A stretch of DNA of 64,000 bases from Purshia tridentata (Eukaryota; Streptophyta; Magnoliopsida; Rosales; Rosaceae), in contig QANT01002974.1 in the NCBI GenBank assembly GCA_003254885.1, positions 20,217 through 84,216 of the forward strand, in the 5' to 3' direction. This document shows, piece after piece, positions 1 through 12,570 of this stretch. Within the stretch, counting starts at the first letter, position 1. Each line of letters opens with the position of its first letter. Made by a program: the position numbers and the translations under genes. The notes beneath the pieces are model-generated. The model saw only the letters and a program-made list of their open reading frames with translations. It was not told the DNA's origin and made no database searches.

Positions 1-885
1 GCTGCCTCATCAGAAACCATGTGCAAATATATATATGTGGAAAATATTTGGGGATTGGAAATACAAATTTATTGGGGGCTTACTAACAATAGCATTGATG
101 GAAAAGCGGTTTTGGTAATGAGCAAAGTAGTTTTGGGGAAAAACCGGTGTGGCTTTTTAAGGATGTGTTGTCGACTTCTGATTGGCTGGAAGTACTACAT
201 ACGCTGTCGTTTCCTGTGGTGGAGTTTTCCGTAAGCTTCACATCTCTCACGTACTGATCTCAGCGATTTTAGCTTTTACTTGTGTACGAAGCGTCGAATT
301 TTTACATGTTAAACATTACGCCACTGATTTTTTTTTTTTTTTCTGAATTACGCATGTCTATTTTAGACTTTGTCTCATATACAAGGTCATCTGTTTGGAT
401 GGAAAATGTTAATGATGTCACACATCCATAAAACAATTTATCTTTATATTTCTAGCAAACATAATTATATTAATGTTACAACTTACAAGATAAAAAATAT
501 AATTATATTTTCTGACAATAATTTTGGGGTGTGATTAATATGCCATGTCGACCAATGTTTGGGGGGTCCAATACGGCGGGTTGAGTCAGGCACCAGCCAG
601 ATCACACAGTGTCCCATTATTTAGTTATTTTTTACTTTTTTATTTAAGTTAATGAAAGAAATTAGTACACATATGAAAACAAAATAGAAAAATTGCAGGC
701 ATAAATAACAGCCGATGAGTCAATATCATCTCCATCATTTATTATCTTACATTGAATCGTGTCTGTATTAGTCAACTCCAATTTCTATAGGGTATTAATA
801 CATTTGTAATTTTTTTTATGAATTTAAAATTTCTTTTAACACTGACTACTAGACTGCTAATCGATCACTAATTTGTTGAATTTAC

Positions 886-1200
886 ATGGTTTTAAAAGAG
901 TTGTGTTTGGAGAGATCCGATTGGTCTCCATCGATCAACAATGGTTTTAAAAGAGTTGTGGTTGGAGAGATCCGATTGGACTCCATCGATCAACAATGGT
1001 TTTAAAAGAGTTGTGTTTGGAGTGATCCGATTGGTCTCCATTTAAAAGAGTTGTGTTTGGAGTGATCCGATTGGTCTCCATCGATCAACAATGGTTTTAA
1101 AAGAGTTGTGGTCGGAGAGATCCGATTGGTCTCCATCGATCAACAATGGTTTTAAAAGAGTTGTGTTTGGAGTGATCCGATTGGTCTCCATCGATCTGCA
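886..1200. repeat. 55-bp tandem repeat, six copies
   Basis: Six head-to-tail copies of a 55-bp unit that begins ATGGTTTTAAAAGAGTTGTG and ends in CATCGATCAACA. Copies differ at a few positions (tgtttggag / tggttggag / tggtcggag; gagagatcc / gagtgatcc), and about 15 bp are lost at the junction of the third and fourth copies. The array lies about 310 bp beyond the stop codon of the MADS-box gene, which is transcribed toward it. Open frames crossing the array on both strands are products of the repeat and not genes. Confidence 0.93.
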
Positions 1201-1513
1201 ATATAAATGTAAAATGAAGAGGCCAGGGCGCGGTTTTAAGTGCATGTCAAATCCACCGACAACAGTAAGGGCCCAACCGACTCTTATGCCCTTTTCATGT
1301 AAAAAGACATCAACATCAAGATCGATGTAAATCTCACTTGAATGATCCAATCATAATATTAAAAAAGAAATAAAAAAACTGTGACAAGCTCCTTCTATAA
1401 AATTACATAACATAACACAGTCGTTTATACTGTATTGATGATCTCTTTACTTGAGACAAGAATACATTATAATTAATTAAGCTCAAAAACATGGCCAAAC
1501 ACTTGTCTTTGAT

Positions 1514-4500
1514 TCAGAGCATCCACCCAGGGACGTATCCGCTACGATTTTGTGTTGAGCTTGCTACATTTACCACAGGAATAGTACGACTGTAGCTGTG
1601 ACACAAATATACAATATAAAAAAGATAGATTAATTAAGGAGATAGCTATATATAATTAAGATTCATGCTTAATTGACAATCCCTTAGGTGGTTAATTACC
1701 CAATCTGCAATGAATTGTTGCATTGTAAATGTCCAAAGAATCCTCGACCCTCAAACTGGGCAGTACAACTGTGGTGGCTATTTGGGACATTTTGCTCTTT
1801 AGCTTTCCAGAATCGTTCAAGGGCTGCACTACTTTCTTCCACCTGCCCAACATGAAGGTTTAATTACCTCCAAAAATAGCTATTTCAAAATTTTATTAAC
1901 TATATAGCGCACACTTCAGAACATGGTACTAGCTAGATAGCTAGTGTACAAGGTTGATCGAGCAATCAAAACAAATTATATATTTAGTTGTACAATAATT
2001 TTGGTGATAAAAATATGATGACCTTACAATTTTGTAACCATCTAATGATAAATATATATATATATACATGGAATTTTCTTTAATTTGCATGAAAAATATG
2101 AATATGGTCAAGCACAGCTGGTTCAGTTTACCTTCCTTTTCAATTCATTGTTTGTTTCCAGAAGCATTTGTTCCTGCACAATTCTTGAAAGACTTAGACA
2201 TACATTATATCAGTTTGATGATATATAACAAAAAAGTTTAGATATTAATTCTTTGAATTTATACCTTTCTCTGAAGATCAGAAAGTTCATCAAGCATGAA
2301 TTGCGTCTGCAAACAAATGAAAAAATATTAACTAAGATTTCTCTTTTAACATGCCTTATTAGTCCACCTTCACTACTTAAGATAAGTTGAAAACACATAA
2401 TATATTATATATGGGTGTACACTTGTTGCCTCTTAAAAAAGTTCCAAATGTTTGAAACTAAAAATTACTCAATTGATTGGATGCAGAGTAAAACAATATG
2501 ATGAATTGTGAAGCAACAGACAACGAGAAGTGTACTCTGAGCTGTAAATTAACTTCAGTTGCAAGCTTTTGATCGAGAAATGGTTAAATAGCATCTTGAT
2601 GATCAAAAGTATAAATATTTATAAACCTTATAGAAGAAAATTTAAATACCTTTTTTGACCTCACTTTCTTCAAGGACATATCCAGTTGATGCTCAAGCTG
2701 CTGAAGCTCCTTTGTGCGTAAATCACCCAAGTCTTCCCCAAGAAGATTTCTAAAGATTATTGCATGCCAAGTAAAATTCCATGAGCAATAATATCTTCCA
2801 GTACTCTTTGCATTTTCATGTGATCTAGTTAGAGTGAAATTGAATGTGATTACATACCTCTGCGTATGTTGTAAGACCTCTACTTTTGCTTTTAGCTTCA
2901 CGTATTCTTGGTATTTGCTCTGCATAATTGTTTAATTGTGAACATGGCAGCAGTTCAACAAAAGCCACATTGGGTAATCAATTAAGAACAATTGGGATAT
3001 AGGTTGCTCTATTTAACTAATTACTGCAATCATGATCATATGCAAGTAATTAATATGCATTTTAATTAAAACAAATTAAATCCAATAGACAAACTATATA
3101 ATTTGGGATATATATAACCTGTGTATCCTGGTCTGGTTGACTCGCTTCCTGTGCTCCATAACTGCGTCTTTGATACCTCTCAAGTGTCTTCTCCATGCTT
3201 ATCAAAAGAAAGCAGACAACAATTTTAGGATATATGGTGAGACCTTGAGAGTGAAATTTCAAAAGGGCAAAGAGGGCAAGCATGCACTTTGCACTTTTTT
3301 TTTTAATTACAAGTAATAAATTGAAAAGAAGTATAATGTAGCAGGCAGCCACTGTACCTAGCTCAAAAATTCAAATCAATAGATAATAAGTCAATAAACA
3401 AGTAATAAACTAAAATTAGTAGGCATGTATATCGATAATAAGTTTACCAATTCATGAGATGGGATAACTTTTTCTTGTCAAATAATTTGATATATTATAT
3501 ATTGTGACAATATTAGTCAAAACCAAATTAATATGATTTTATTTAATCAATAGTACGTGCTAATTGACAATCTAAAAGTGCAGCATGTTTAACATGAATA
3601 TCATTTGCTTTAAAATATTTTTGAATTTCTAGGGGTGGGTCGGATGATTGAGAAAACTGCACCCGCATACTGTAACCGGCAGTTACCAACCATCGGTAAA
3701 TTGAAGGTGGCGATTCTCTACCGTACTAAAGCTTGCCAGTGGCCGTGGCAGGACCACCACCACCACCACCATCACGTCCCTCTGATCTAAGCCACTCTCT
3801 TCTTTGTCTTCTCCTCTGTCTCTTCTCTCTATGTCCATCTCAGACCACCACAGAATTCACTAGAGATCCAAACCCATTATCATGGTCAGAAAGAGGCCAT
3901 TTCGAACCGTTTCGACCGCTGTTGTCGGTCCTACTGACTTTCGGTATACCGACCATGTCGGAGTCGAGCTGGCGGTTCAGTAACCGACACCAGCCATAGC
4001 ATTTTCCCTTGGTCTTACAGCGAAATACTAATTTAGTAAGAGTAGATATTCAATTCATATTGAGGTGGATAATTTTGTAGGATTATATCTGCAATCTAGC
4101 TAGAGAGGACACTTGCACCAGTTAAACAAGAAGAAAAACCCGGAATTTTAAATATTTATTTTTAAAAAGCTGTTTAAACATTTAATCTGACTCCTTCTGA
4201 AGTACTAATTCACCCACAGGTTTAAAAAATGGTCAAAATATTTCGGATAACCAATTGAATATATAGAAATACATGTTTTCTTCGTTGTATATAAAAACGA
4301 AAAGCCTTCTCCTATGAAATTCGATAATGAAAAAGGACAGAAATAGAAATATCTCCCCAAAATTGAGAAATCAAATAACGCAGTATATTTCTTTGTTATA
4401 AAAATTTAAAAAAAAGTACTTAAAATCGTTATTTGGACACCAAAATATTAAATCACATTAATTAAGAGTAAAACACCAAGAAAGTCCCATAATATTTGTG

Positions 4501-4741
4501 TATCTCTTTCTGTCATACATCTGTATATTATATATAGAGATAAATTAAAGGTATACCTTGGGCCGCTGCAGAACTCATAGAGCTTGCCACGGGTGGAGAA
4601 GATGATGAGGGCAACCTCAGCATCGCATAAAAGTGAGAGCTCGTAGGCCTTCTTGAGCAACCCATTCTTTCTCTTTGAAAATGTTACTTGTCGATTTATC
4701 TTGTTCTCGATCCTCTTCAGCTCCACCTTCCCTCTACCCAT
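1514..4741 (-). CDS. SEP4-like: SEPALLATA-type MADS-box transcription factor
   Basis: Eight exons on the minus strand: 4557-4741, 3119-3197, 2858-2919, 2650-2749, 2265-2306, 2132-2173, 1700-1842, 1514-1595. They sum to 735 bp (244 aa) with phases that match throughout. The MADS domain (residues 1-60, starting [20 protein letters not shown]) binds CArG boxes. An I region follows, then a K-domain (about 88-170) with [19 protein letters not shown] and [18 protein letters not shown], which mediates dimer and tetramer formation. The C-terminus reads SGYVPGWML, the motif of the SEP1/2/4 (LOFSEP) group. The family supplies class E function in floral organ identity and meristem determinacy, acting in the nucleus. 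The SEP4/AGL3 leaning rests on the SKYQEY...LQHTQR stretch and the GWML end. SEP1/2 remains possible. The 42+42-bp exon pair is standard for the family. Intron 1 is 1.36 kb and carries a transposon-like insertion. No breaks are seen. Confidence 0.93.
3630..3998. mobile_element. putative hAT-type MITE in intron 1 of the MADS gene
   Basis: A block of about 370 bp, much less AT-rich than the surrounding intron, begins CTAGGGGTGGGTCGG and ends CCGACACCAGCCATAG, which is an imperfect inverted copy of the start. It contains repeated CCGGCAGTTACC / GGTTCAGTAACCGAC motifs in both orientations. The TAGGGGTGG-type terminus is common in plant hAT non-autonomous elements. No clear 8-bp target duplication is visible, so the class is tentative. 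Confidence 0.45.
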
Positions 4742-5095
4742 TCTTTTATTTTATCTTTTATTTATTGCTATTATTAGTACAACTACAACTCGATCCTCCT
4801 GATATGTGTGTTTATAATATGGTAGTATGGTACTAGGTTTTGTTTTCATTTTATATATATATATAGAGAGAGAGACTTGGGGTTGGGTTGAGTCATGGTT
4901 GTTGTTGTTGTTCCTTGGTTTAGCTTAAGAGAACAAGGAGCTCGAGAAAAGAATAAACAGAAGAGTACTACAGTCTGTTTTCTTTCCTTGTTTCTTTTTT
5001 TTTTTCAGTTTAATTTCTTTCTTAAAGAAAAATATAATCAAAGAAGCTATTATTGAAATTTTTAACCGTACATATTATTTCTGTAAATATATTAA
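4742..5095 (-). promoter_or_regulatory. upstream region of the MADS-box gene
   Basis: The 350 bp upstream of the start codon holds a TATATATATATA stretch at about 4853-4865, next to a GAGAGAGAGA run. The distance to the ATG is about 110 bp, which suits a TATA element plus leader. GA/CT runs are known binding sites for plant BBR/BPC factors, but whether this one is used cannot be told from sequence. Confidence 0.4.
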
Positions 5096-5102
5096 AGGGT
5101 AA

Positions 5103-5672
5103 ATAATTATTTTGGTCCCTAGACTATTACACTTGTATGAGTTTGGTCCCCAGACTTTTAATTTAGAAAATAAAGGACTCTGACTTTTTAATTTTGTCAA
5201 TTGAAGACTTTTCTATCAATTCACACATTTTTTATCCAAATTTATGTTTTTATAGCACCATGTAAAGTCTTTTTTTAAGGCATTAATTATTTTGGTCCCT
5301 AGACTATTACACTTGTATCAGTTTGGTCCCCAGACTTTTAATTTGGAAAATAAAGGACTCTGACTTTTTAATTTTGTCAATTGAAGACTTTTCCATCAAT
5401 TCACACATTTTTTTATCAAAATTTATGTTTTTATAGCACCATATAAAGTCCTTTTTTAAGGCAAAATGGTTCATTTCATTTAAAGTTTACCATTTTTTTC
5501 TCATGTATCATTTTTACCTCCTTCATTTCTCACTAAATTTGGATGAAAAATATGTAAATTGACAGAAAAATCCTCAATTAGCAAAATTAAAAAAGTCAGA
5601 ATCCTTAATTTTTCAAATTAAAAATCTAGGACCTAAACTGATATAAGTGTAATAGTCTATGGACCAAAAGAC
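5103..5672. repeat. fold-back repeat with a duplicated arm
   Basis: A 180-bp unit starting near TTTTGGTCCCTAGACTATTA occurs twice in direct order (5103-5282 and 5283-5462). A diverged inverted copy follows, ending at about 5672 (aatagtctatggaccaaaag). The inverted arms flank about 70-100 bp. The structure resembles a fold-back or MITE-type element in which one arm was duplicated. No coding capacity is present. Confidence 0.75.
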
Positions 5673-8600
5673 TTTTTATCGTATATTAAACGACGGACTG
5701 CCAAGCCCAGCATGTCAATGTCAACTAAATCTTAATTGGACATTCCCAACTTTAGTTATGGTTTCTAGGTGTCGATGATACAATGGCCTAGGGACCCCAC
5801 GTCTGCAAAACCCAGCAATTCCCCAGCTTTTTTCCCAATTTTTCCTTGCCACAATTATACCCCTCCAACAACAACCATTATGGCAATTAGAGCTTCACAA
5901 TGAGAACAGTTGGATACGTACATGCCTCTTAATTTAATCACTTCATGAACCTCTTTTTTATTGCTTAGAACTTGACTAAACCATTGTATCTCACGTGTTA
6001 TTTCTCTAACATGTGCGTGCGTGTACGTAATATTAAAAAGCCCAGTAAAGCATTATCGATATCGTCCTTTGTTCCATGATGTGAAATGAATCCAATGTAT
6101 GTAAGTCCCTGGATATTGAGTTGGTCTTTTGTTCGATTGTGATGTACGGTGGAGTCAACTGATGAAGTGGTGGTTGTGGTAGACAGCAAGACCAATGGCA
6201 TGGTTTGCAAGGCAATAGCGTTAAATCCAATTGGTCCAATATGGTACCCACAAAGATATACCTCAACCAAAATGGTTTGATATTTAACATTTCGTGAGGT
6301 GATTTCACATTTGTAACATAACAGAAATTGACGTGCAGTCGTTGTCAAAAGCACCAACAACGTGTCCACATTTTATTGGTGGATAGGCTACAACACTACA
6401 ACTCTGCTATTGCAGTCATGCCGGGGAATACACAGTGCAATCACCGCACGTCTCCCAGACCCGACTAGACAGATGACTGATCGTAACTACAGTGTAGCTA
6501 CACTCAGCTAATCTCATTAACACGTGTCAACCGATTCCTCAAGGTATAACAAAAACGAAAATATTTAACCTCCAATGAAATATATATGTTATTTAAAATG
6601 AATTCTTTTTGAAATTAAACACTCCAACAAATCATTATAAGTAAAATACTCAATTTTCCCTTGTTTGCAAATATGAAAATTCAAGTTGTCTTCCTCATAT
6701 TAATAGTCAACATAAGTTCGAAATGTGCAGAGTCCTTGACATTTTGAATTGAATTTAATCATTTAAAGGTTTTTTATTTTAGAAGTGGATATACTTTTTT
6801 AATTAATATAAAAAACAGTACATTAGATAATCAAGCCATATATATTAATCGGTTTATAAATTCAGCAATCGTACAAAGTATGGCTATATCATTATGAGCA
6901 GTATTAATTGGCGTGGGCTTCGTAGACAAGGTACATTTAGGCTCAGGTAGGCCTTAGAAACATGCATAATTTGGAACTCTTTTGGGCTAAGTTGGGCCCA
7001 ATTCCAGTCCAGTTGTCCTAGGAGACCTATTAAATGGAATGGGACCGACCCATTCTCAATGAATCAATGCCCAATCACTACACCTCTTAGGCCTTATGGT
7101 TTGAAATTGCTGTAATTATGAAAAAAGAACTGATTATGCTGTATAGTGAGGTAAAAGTGTTCGGTAAATTGTATTTTTAAAAGTGTTGTTAGCGTAAAAA
7201 AACATCTCCCACCGCATAAGCTGCTTTCATTTTTTACCAATTAAACACCAAAGATATGCCATGTTATTTTCAACACACCACAATCCCAAATTAGGCATTA
7301 GACAAAAAGAGTAAACAATAAGGTTAATTATTTTAAATTTGTATTCTGATGATGAATTGATATTTCTTTGATTCATTGTTTCATATTTATAAATTTGAAA
7401 TCTGGTTAATAATAATAGAATTCATATTTTGGGTATCCATACTTCATGTGTCCTTTCGGATTTGAGGAGAATAAACAAAACAATGTATATTTAAGTTTTC
7501 TTTTTAGACATGTAGTTTGTCAATATGCATGACTCTTTAATTTGATAGATTTTGCATGTTTAAATGTGTGATGTAGATTTTATAATAATGTAGCATCTCA
7601 AATATATTGCCTATATACGCAAGATATCATTTTCCCCAAGTGCTTCTGTAATGGTGTTGCCCCCAAAAACAAGCTAGGAGACATAAGTGACGCCTTTTGG
7701 AAATGCCAAGTAATTTTGCTTGCTTTTGGAGACATAGAGGGTTGGAACATGGATGTGATAGAGAGCTGAGAGCACTATGTGTGTAGCTGCTATGGCCACG
7801 TACGTACTTTAATTGGTTTATGTATGACCATTAATGTCACACAGACTAGACTACTTGGTTAGCATCTAAGTTCAGATGTCGAGACAAAGATTATAATGGC
7901 ACAAAAAAAAGCATTTGATCATCTTTTTCATATATACTCATGCTCTGCAGTGTTTGAGAGATTCAAGTTGTTGGGTGTTCCATCATGCAATATCGACAAT
8001 GTGCACATATCCACATTCTTATCTTATCTAGAATACTCTTTTTTTCTTCACTCTTTAAAAACTTTATTTTGGGTAATGTTGGTAAGCCCAAATTGATTGC
8101 AAATGGAGAATATGCTTGCCAGCAATTAGAGTACTTGTGGACACTATGGCATTGGCCTATGGGTTGAGAATGGGGGACATCTTAGGGTATTATCCCATCC
8201 TGTCTTAGAAACAAAAAAAAAAGATTGGGTTTTGTGGGACTATCAATTCGGCCTTTGTTCCCGACTCTAAATAGCCTTCTGGGTATCTTAAGAGAAACCC
8301 TTAAATTTCCAATAGCTAGTTTGATCAATTCTACAACAAATTAAGACACCAAATATAACCAAGGACTTATTAACTATACTAGCCTTGATTTTGCAATTGT
8401 TAGTTTTGATCAATCTACAACTAGACCCAGGTTGATCAATCTGAAAATTTTGATTTTGTCCTTTCGAATTAAGATATGACAGATTAGAATTCATGTACTA
8501 AATTTAAAAAAAATTCAAAGTTCATAGACTAAAAATAAAAAAATCCTTTTCATTTAGAGTCTTGCAAGACCTAGGGCTGCAACTCGATTCTATAGGTTGA

Positions 8601-9752
8601 GCGGGTTGGAATGTCAACCAAAACTGGACGTGTCTTTTACAATAAGTTCTGAATTCATGTTCCACGGATTAGACGAGTAGACAACCTATGTGACAAGCAA
8701 GCAACCATACTCGGTCAAGTTAAAAATATTCACCACTCAAATCCAATCCGTGAATCAATTTATAAATTCAATGCATCTGCATTGTCCGAATTGTGTTTTG
8801 TTTTTAGTATGTTGAACATGGCAAAAAGGCACACGAGCTGAAACATAGGGCAACTCGATCAGATGGAGATGGGACTTATGGGAAAATGAAGACCATGAAA
8901 GTTAATTTTTAGAATGTATGGTGCAGAACAAAAGAAAGCTACACAACATGCATGTTGATGAGCTGAACATGAATCTATCTATCCAAGATATACAGGATTG
9001 GCTAGAGATCGAGCATGCAAAACACAATTTAATTTCTTCTGCCAATATTGTGAGTCGCGACAAGCATTATGTGTGTATGAGTATGACCCATTGGCATTGG
9101 AGTTTGCAGGCACTCTTAACACTTGGGCCCGCCTAAAATTTCAAAATTAAAACTGTTAATATGTAGTCTTCACAAATTCATTCTACACTTTAAGAATGTA
9201 AATATAAAGTGAACTTGTACCCTGCCTTAAAAATGAGACGGAAAAGGTAATATTAAGCAATTTGTTGCAGCGCTTGGCTGTTATAAAAAACTTACCAAAT
9301 ACTCGATGATGAGTATCCGTAAAAGGAAAAAAGTGAAACCGTCCGTATAAGAGAACAATTTGTATATATATACATTTGTGTGGATAGTCCAATCAACTTA
9401 GAGTAATGTAATTTCATTTTATCTTCATGACGTAGGCCCTTCACAGACCTAGATATCAGACATATATACAAAGCACGTATCCCTGGAAAATGTGCTTCAT
9501 CCTTCTAATTCATTTCTTACCACTAGTGATCTGAAAAATGCAGAAAAAGTCTTGCAGTGTGAAAATGATAGGTTAACCATGATGATATATCATATATTCA
9601 TATATATCTAGCTAGGTACGTTAAATGCATAAAGTTTAATTCAATTCCTATATGCTTAATGTACAAAACATTATAAGGTCGAATCAGTTACTGTCAAGCT
9701 GGGCCTTATGAGTTCAACTGGTGCATCTGAATTAATCACATAGTGGCCATGC

Positions 9753-9758
<6 letters not shown>

Positions 9759-9785
<27 letters not shown>
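9759..9785. repeat. (AT)n microsatellite
   Basis: An uninterrupted AT dinucleotide run of about 27 bp in intergenic DNA. No gene is near enough for a regulatory role to be argued. Confidence 0.9.
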
Positions 9786-10895
9786 GGGCTCTTTCTTTCA
9801 TCAAATGATTCTTTAAATAAACTTATTTAATGAATCTCTTATGGGATTCACTCTACAAAGATGATCATGCATAATATAATTTATTTTTTTGTCTATATTA
9901 AAGGATTATTTTTGTAAAAAATAAAGTAAATCACAAACTATTTGACCATTAATGATTAAATAGTCACTATTTTAAGTGTTTATCGAAAATATGTTGTTTT
10001 TATATTTGTTTGATTAAAATTAAATATCTTAATTGTTTTCAATTTGTCTAATTTTCATATAATGGGTCCCATGATAAATTTCATAAATAATTTTATTGAA
10101 GGAAATATCAATGAAAATGTCACGTATATATATAGGGCCACTTAATTAATTAATTAATTAGTTTCCAAACATATATATGATGATCATATTGATACTACTA
10201 CCAGGTCGATGATATGTAAGAAATTGAATAAGGAGTTCACCTCAGACACCATGATTTACCATACCAAATAGGGGATTTAAAATCATGAAAATCTTTCACA
10301 TTTAATTTGATGAAGCCAAGACATTGACTACTTGAACCCTCATTGACGGAACCTAGGTAATTGATACATCAAAGTTGATGTTGGTCATGGTCGTAAATGA
10401 CATCATGCACATGAAGGGCGGGTAGGTACGTGTGTAATTCTGGTTCGTAAGATCGCACGTACTAACACGCACACTGGCGGCAGCGCAACACCAATGCATG
10501 GGGGACTGTGAATTTGTGCGTGAAGGGGTCAAATCTCGATTAACTAACCAAAGAGCTCGATATATCAAAAGGAGGAAAAAGATGGAAGATAAAGGCTGTT
10601 CGATCATGTCGGTCTGGTGTTCTTTATGCATTAAAAGGCCACTCTCACAATAATTAGTTTCTCTTGGTGGGACTTGGACAACAGATCGATATATCATCGA
10701 TCTACTGCATATTAATTTTTAGTTGTTGTAGACTTATAGTTACAAAGAAATCATGTTGAAAATTACAAGGCCTCATCACCCACGCATATGCCTCAGTTTA
10801 GTCAAGATCACATCACTATGTGTTAATTAATTAAAGCGATATTGAGGCAATTGTGAGTCAAAGAATGCTAGTTTAGTTTTCAACATAAAGCTAGT

Positions 10896-10941
10896 GAGCT
10901 AGTGAGCTAGTGAGCTAGTGAGTTACTGAGTTACTGAGTTA
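10896..10941. repeat. 10-bp minisatellite
   Basis: The unit AGCTAGTGAG is repeated four times and then continues as diverged GTTACTGAGTTACTGAGTT copies. It is a local slippage product in intergenic DNA. Confidence 0.85.
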
Positions 10942-12117
10942 GGTTTGGTGGAGATGAGCTAGAATGAGCTGGAGTTGGCTAATTTAGTTTATTAATTAAC
11001 CTTAATTTAGAACAAAATTGCATGTAGTTTGTTGATTTGAGTCCTACAATTAATGAACATGTGATTCACGAATCAACGATTTATGCATAGATGATTGTGT
11101 GTCTAGCAAAGCTTTGCAATTGTAATTATTAATTGGGGTGGGTCCTAAAATTAATATAGATAGTTAGGATGCAGATAATTGTGCTTAAAGTAATAATAAA
11201 ACTAAAATGTCCCGGAAGAGGAGGAGGAAGAGGAGGAAGAAGAAGAGGCAGACAGATATTACCGGGCCATGCATATACAAATCAGAGGAGGCAGCCAAAT
11301 ATTACTGGGCCATAGCCAATCTAAGCCAGTCAAAAATCACTTGGCTAACAAATTAGCTTTCATTTTATTTTATTTATTAAATAACGAGTGACTTCAACGC
11401 TTAAAAAAGGTGGGTATACTGGCCACTGGGTAGCAATATCAATATGGTCATCTACCAACAAATTCTCTAATTCTATAATGACATGCACATAAAAGTCAGC
11501 AAGCAGTAAGCAGTACATGCATGCCTATATCCCCATAGCTAGGCCATAGCCAACAACAACCCCACTAGAGACCCCAATTCCCACCTTAAGGATTAGAATT
11601 CAGAAGCCCTAGAATCCAATGTAGCACTGCTCTTTGCCCTCCCCCACCATCCCCATCACTACTACTTAAACCTCTCGTTAATTTAAATCAATTTCACAGC
11701 CTGAAAATATCGAGAAGGATGCAATTAAAGCTTTAATTTGTTTCCTTTCTACTACTTATACCCCACTTTCTTCTATTACTAAAGCACGTACAAATTCACA
11801 TAATGTGGCACTCTTCCTAAAACACCCTCCAGCATTTTTAAGGCTCAATTTTATTTTGGGTCCTTAAGGTTTTTATAGCATTAATTTTTTTAATTTTCAA
11901 TAATGATATGTAAAATATATGACTAATAAACATTATGACCAAAAAAAACCAAAATTAGAATAATTAAAATTATAGAAATTTAAGATTAAATACCAAGTTT
12001 CAATACTTTTTTACAAAATCAGTTTTGCTCATAATTTTTAGGTTTGGCTACTAACTAATGAACTTGATTTTTAGAATAGGTCACAAATTTACAACTCATT
12101 TGTTTTGGGCTTTATTT

Positions 12118-12205
12118 GTTTGGCAAATTTGCCCTTCTATTGTCCTTTGGCCCACATAATGTTTGACAAATTTGCCCTTCTATTATCCTTTGGCGCACAT
12201 ATGAT
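12118..12205. repeat. short direct duplication (about 48 bp)
   Basis: The stretch TTGCCCTTCTATTGTCCTTT followed by GGCCCACATA recurs about 48 bp later with two changes (ATTATCC, GGCGCAC). It lies in intergenic DNA upstream of the cyclase. No function is apparent. Confidence 0.8.
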
Positions 12206-12299
12206 AGGTCTTAGATAAAATTTATAAAGTTTTGATAAAATTGTCCTTGATACTTTTTTATTGTCTTATAAATTAGTTAATATAATCTCAACTTTAGTT

Positions 12300-12570
12300 T
12301 TAGTTGTGACTGTACGACACTCAATTTCAAATTCAGTTGTGACTGAATGACAATCCCAGCTAAAATGTGATACAGTCACAATTAAGTTGTGACTGAATTG
12401 ATTTTTTTTTTAAGAGAAATTGTATTACAATATAGTATAAATAAAGGTCAAATCAATACTTTTATTCAAAACAATACTTAGTATAGTGGTGGGAGTTGTT
12501 TTTTTCAACTTAGCAAGACAATCACAACTAAATTGTAGACAGTCACAGTTAAGATGTGATTGGATTATTT
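12300..12570. repeat. cluster of AGTTGTGACTG-like repeats
   Basis: Related words such as tcagttgtgactgaatgaca, cagtcacaattaagttgtga and agtcacagttaagatgtgat recur in both orientations, forming short inverted pairs. The pattern suggests a decayed MITE. Boundaries are unclear and no open frame is present. Confidence 0.4.

Noticed and set aside
886-1200. Regular repeat array resembling a CRISPR
   Set aside because: The copies are contiguous with no unique spacers and the host is a plant nuclear genome. It is a simple tandem repeat.
1042-1350. Open frames on both strands across the 55-bp array
   Set aside because: They are built from the repeated unit and have no family similarity.
3733-3999. 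88-codon open frame in intron 1 of the MADS gene
   Set aside because: It is explained by the GC-richer MITE-like insertion and has simple proline/serine content.
5998-6369. Overlapping minus-strand open frames
   Set aside because: Two frames overlap with no family motif, so this is chance openness in intergenic DNA.
10353-10697. 114-codon minus-strand open frame upstream of the cyclase
   Set aside because: There is no recognizable domain, no splice partners and no conserved composition. It is not part of the cyclase.
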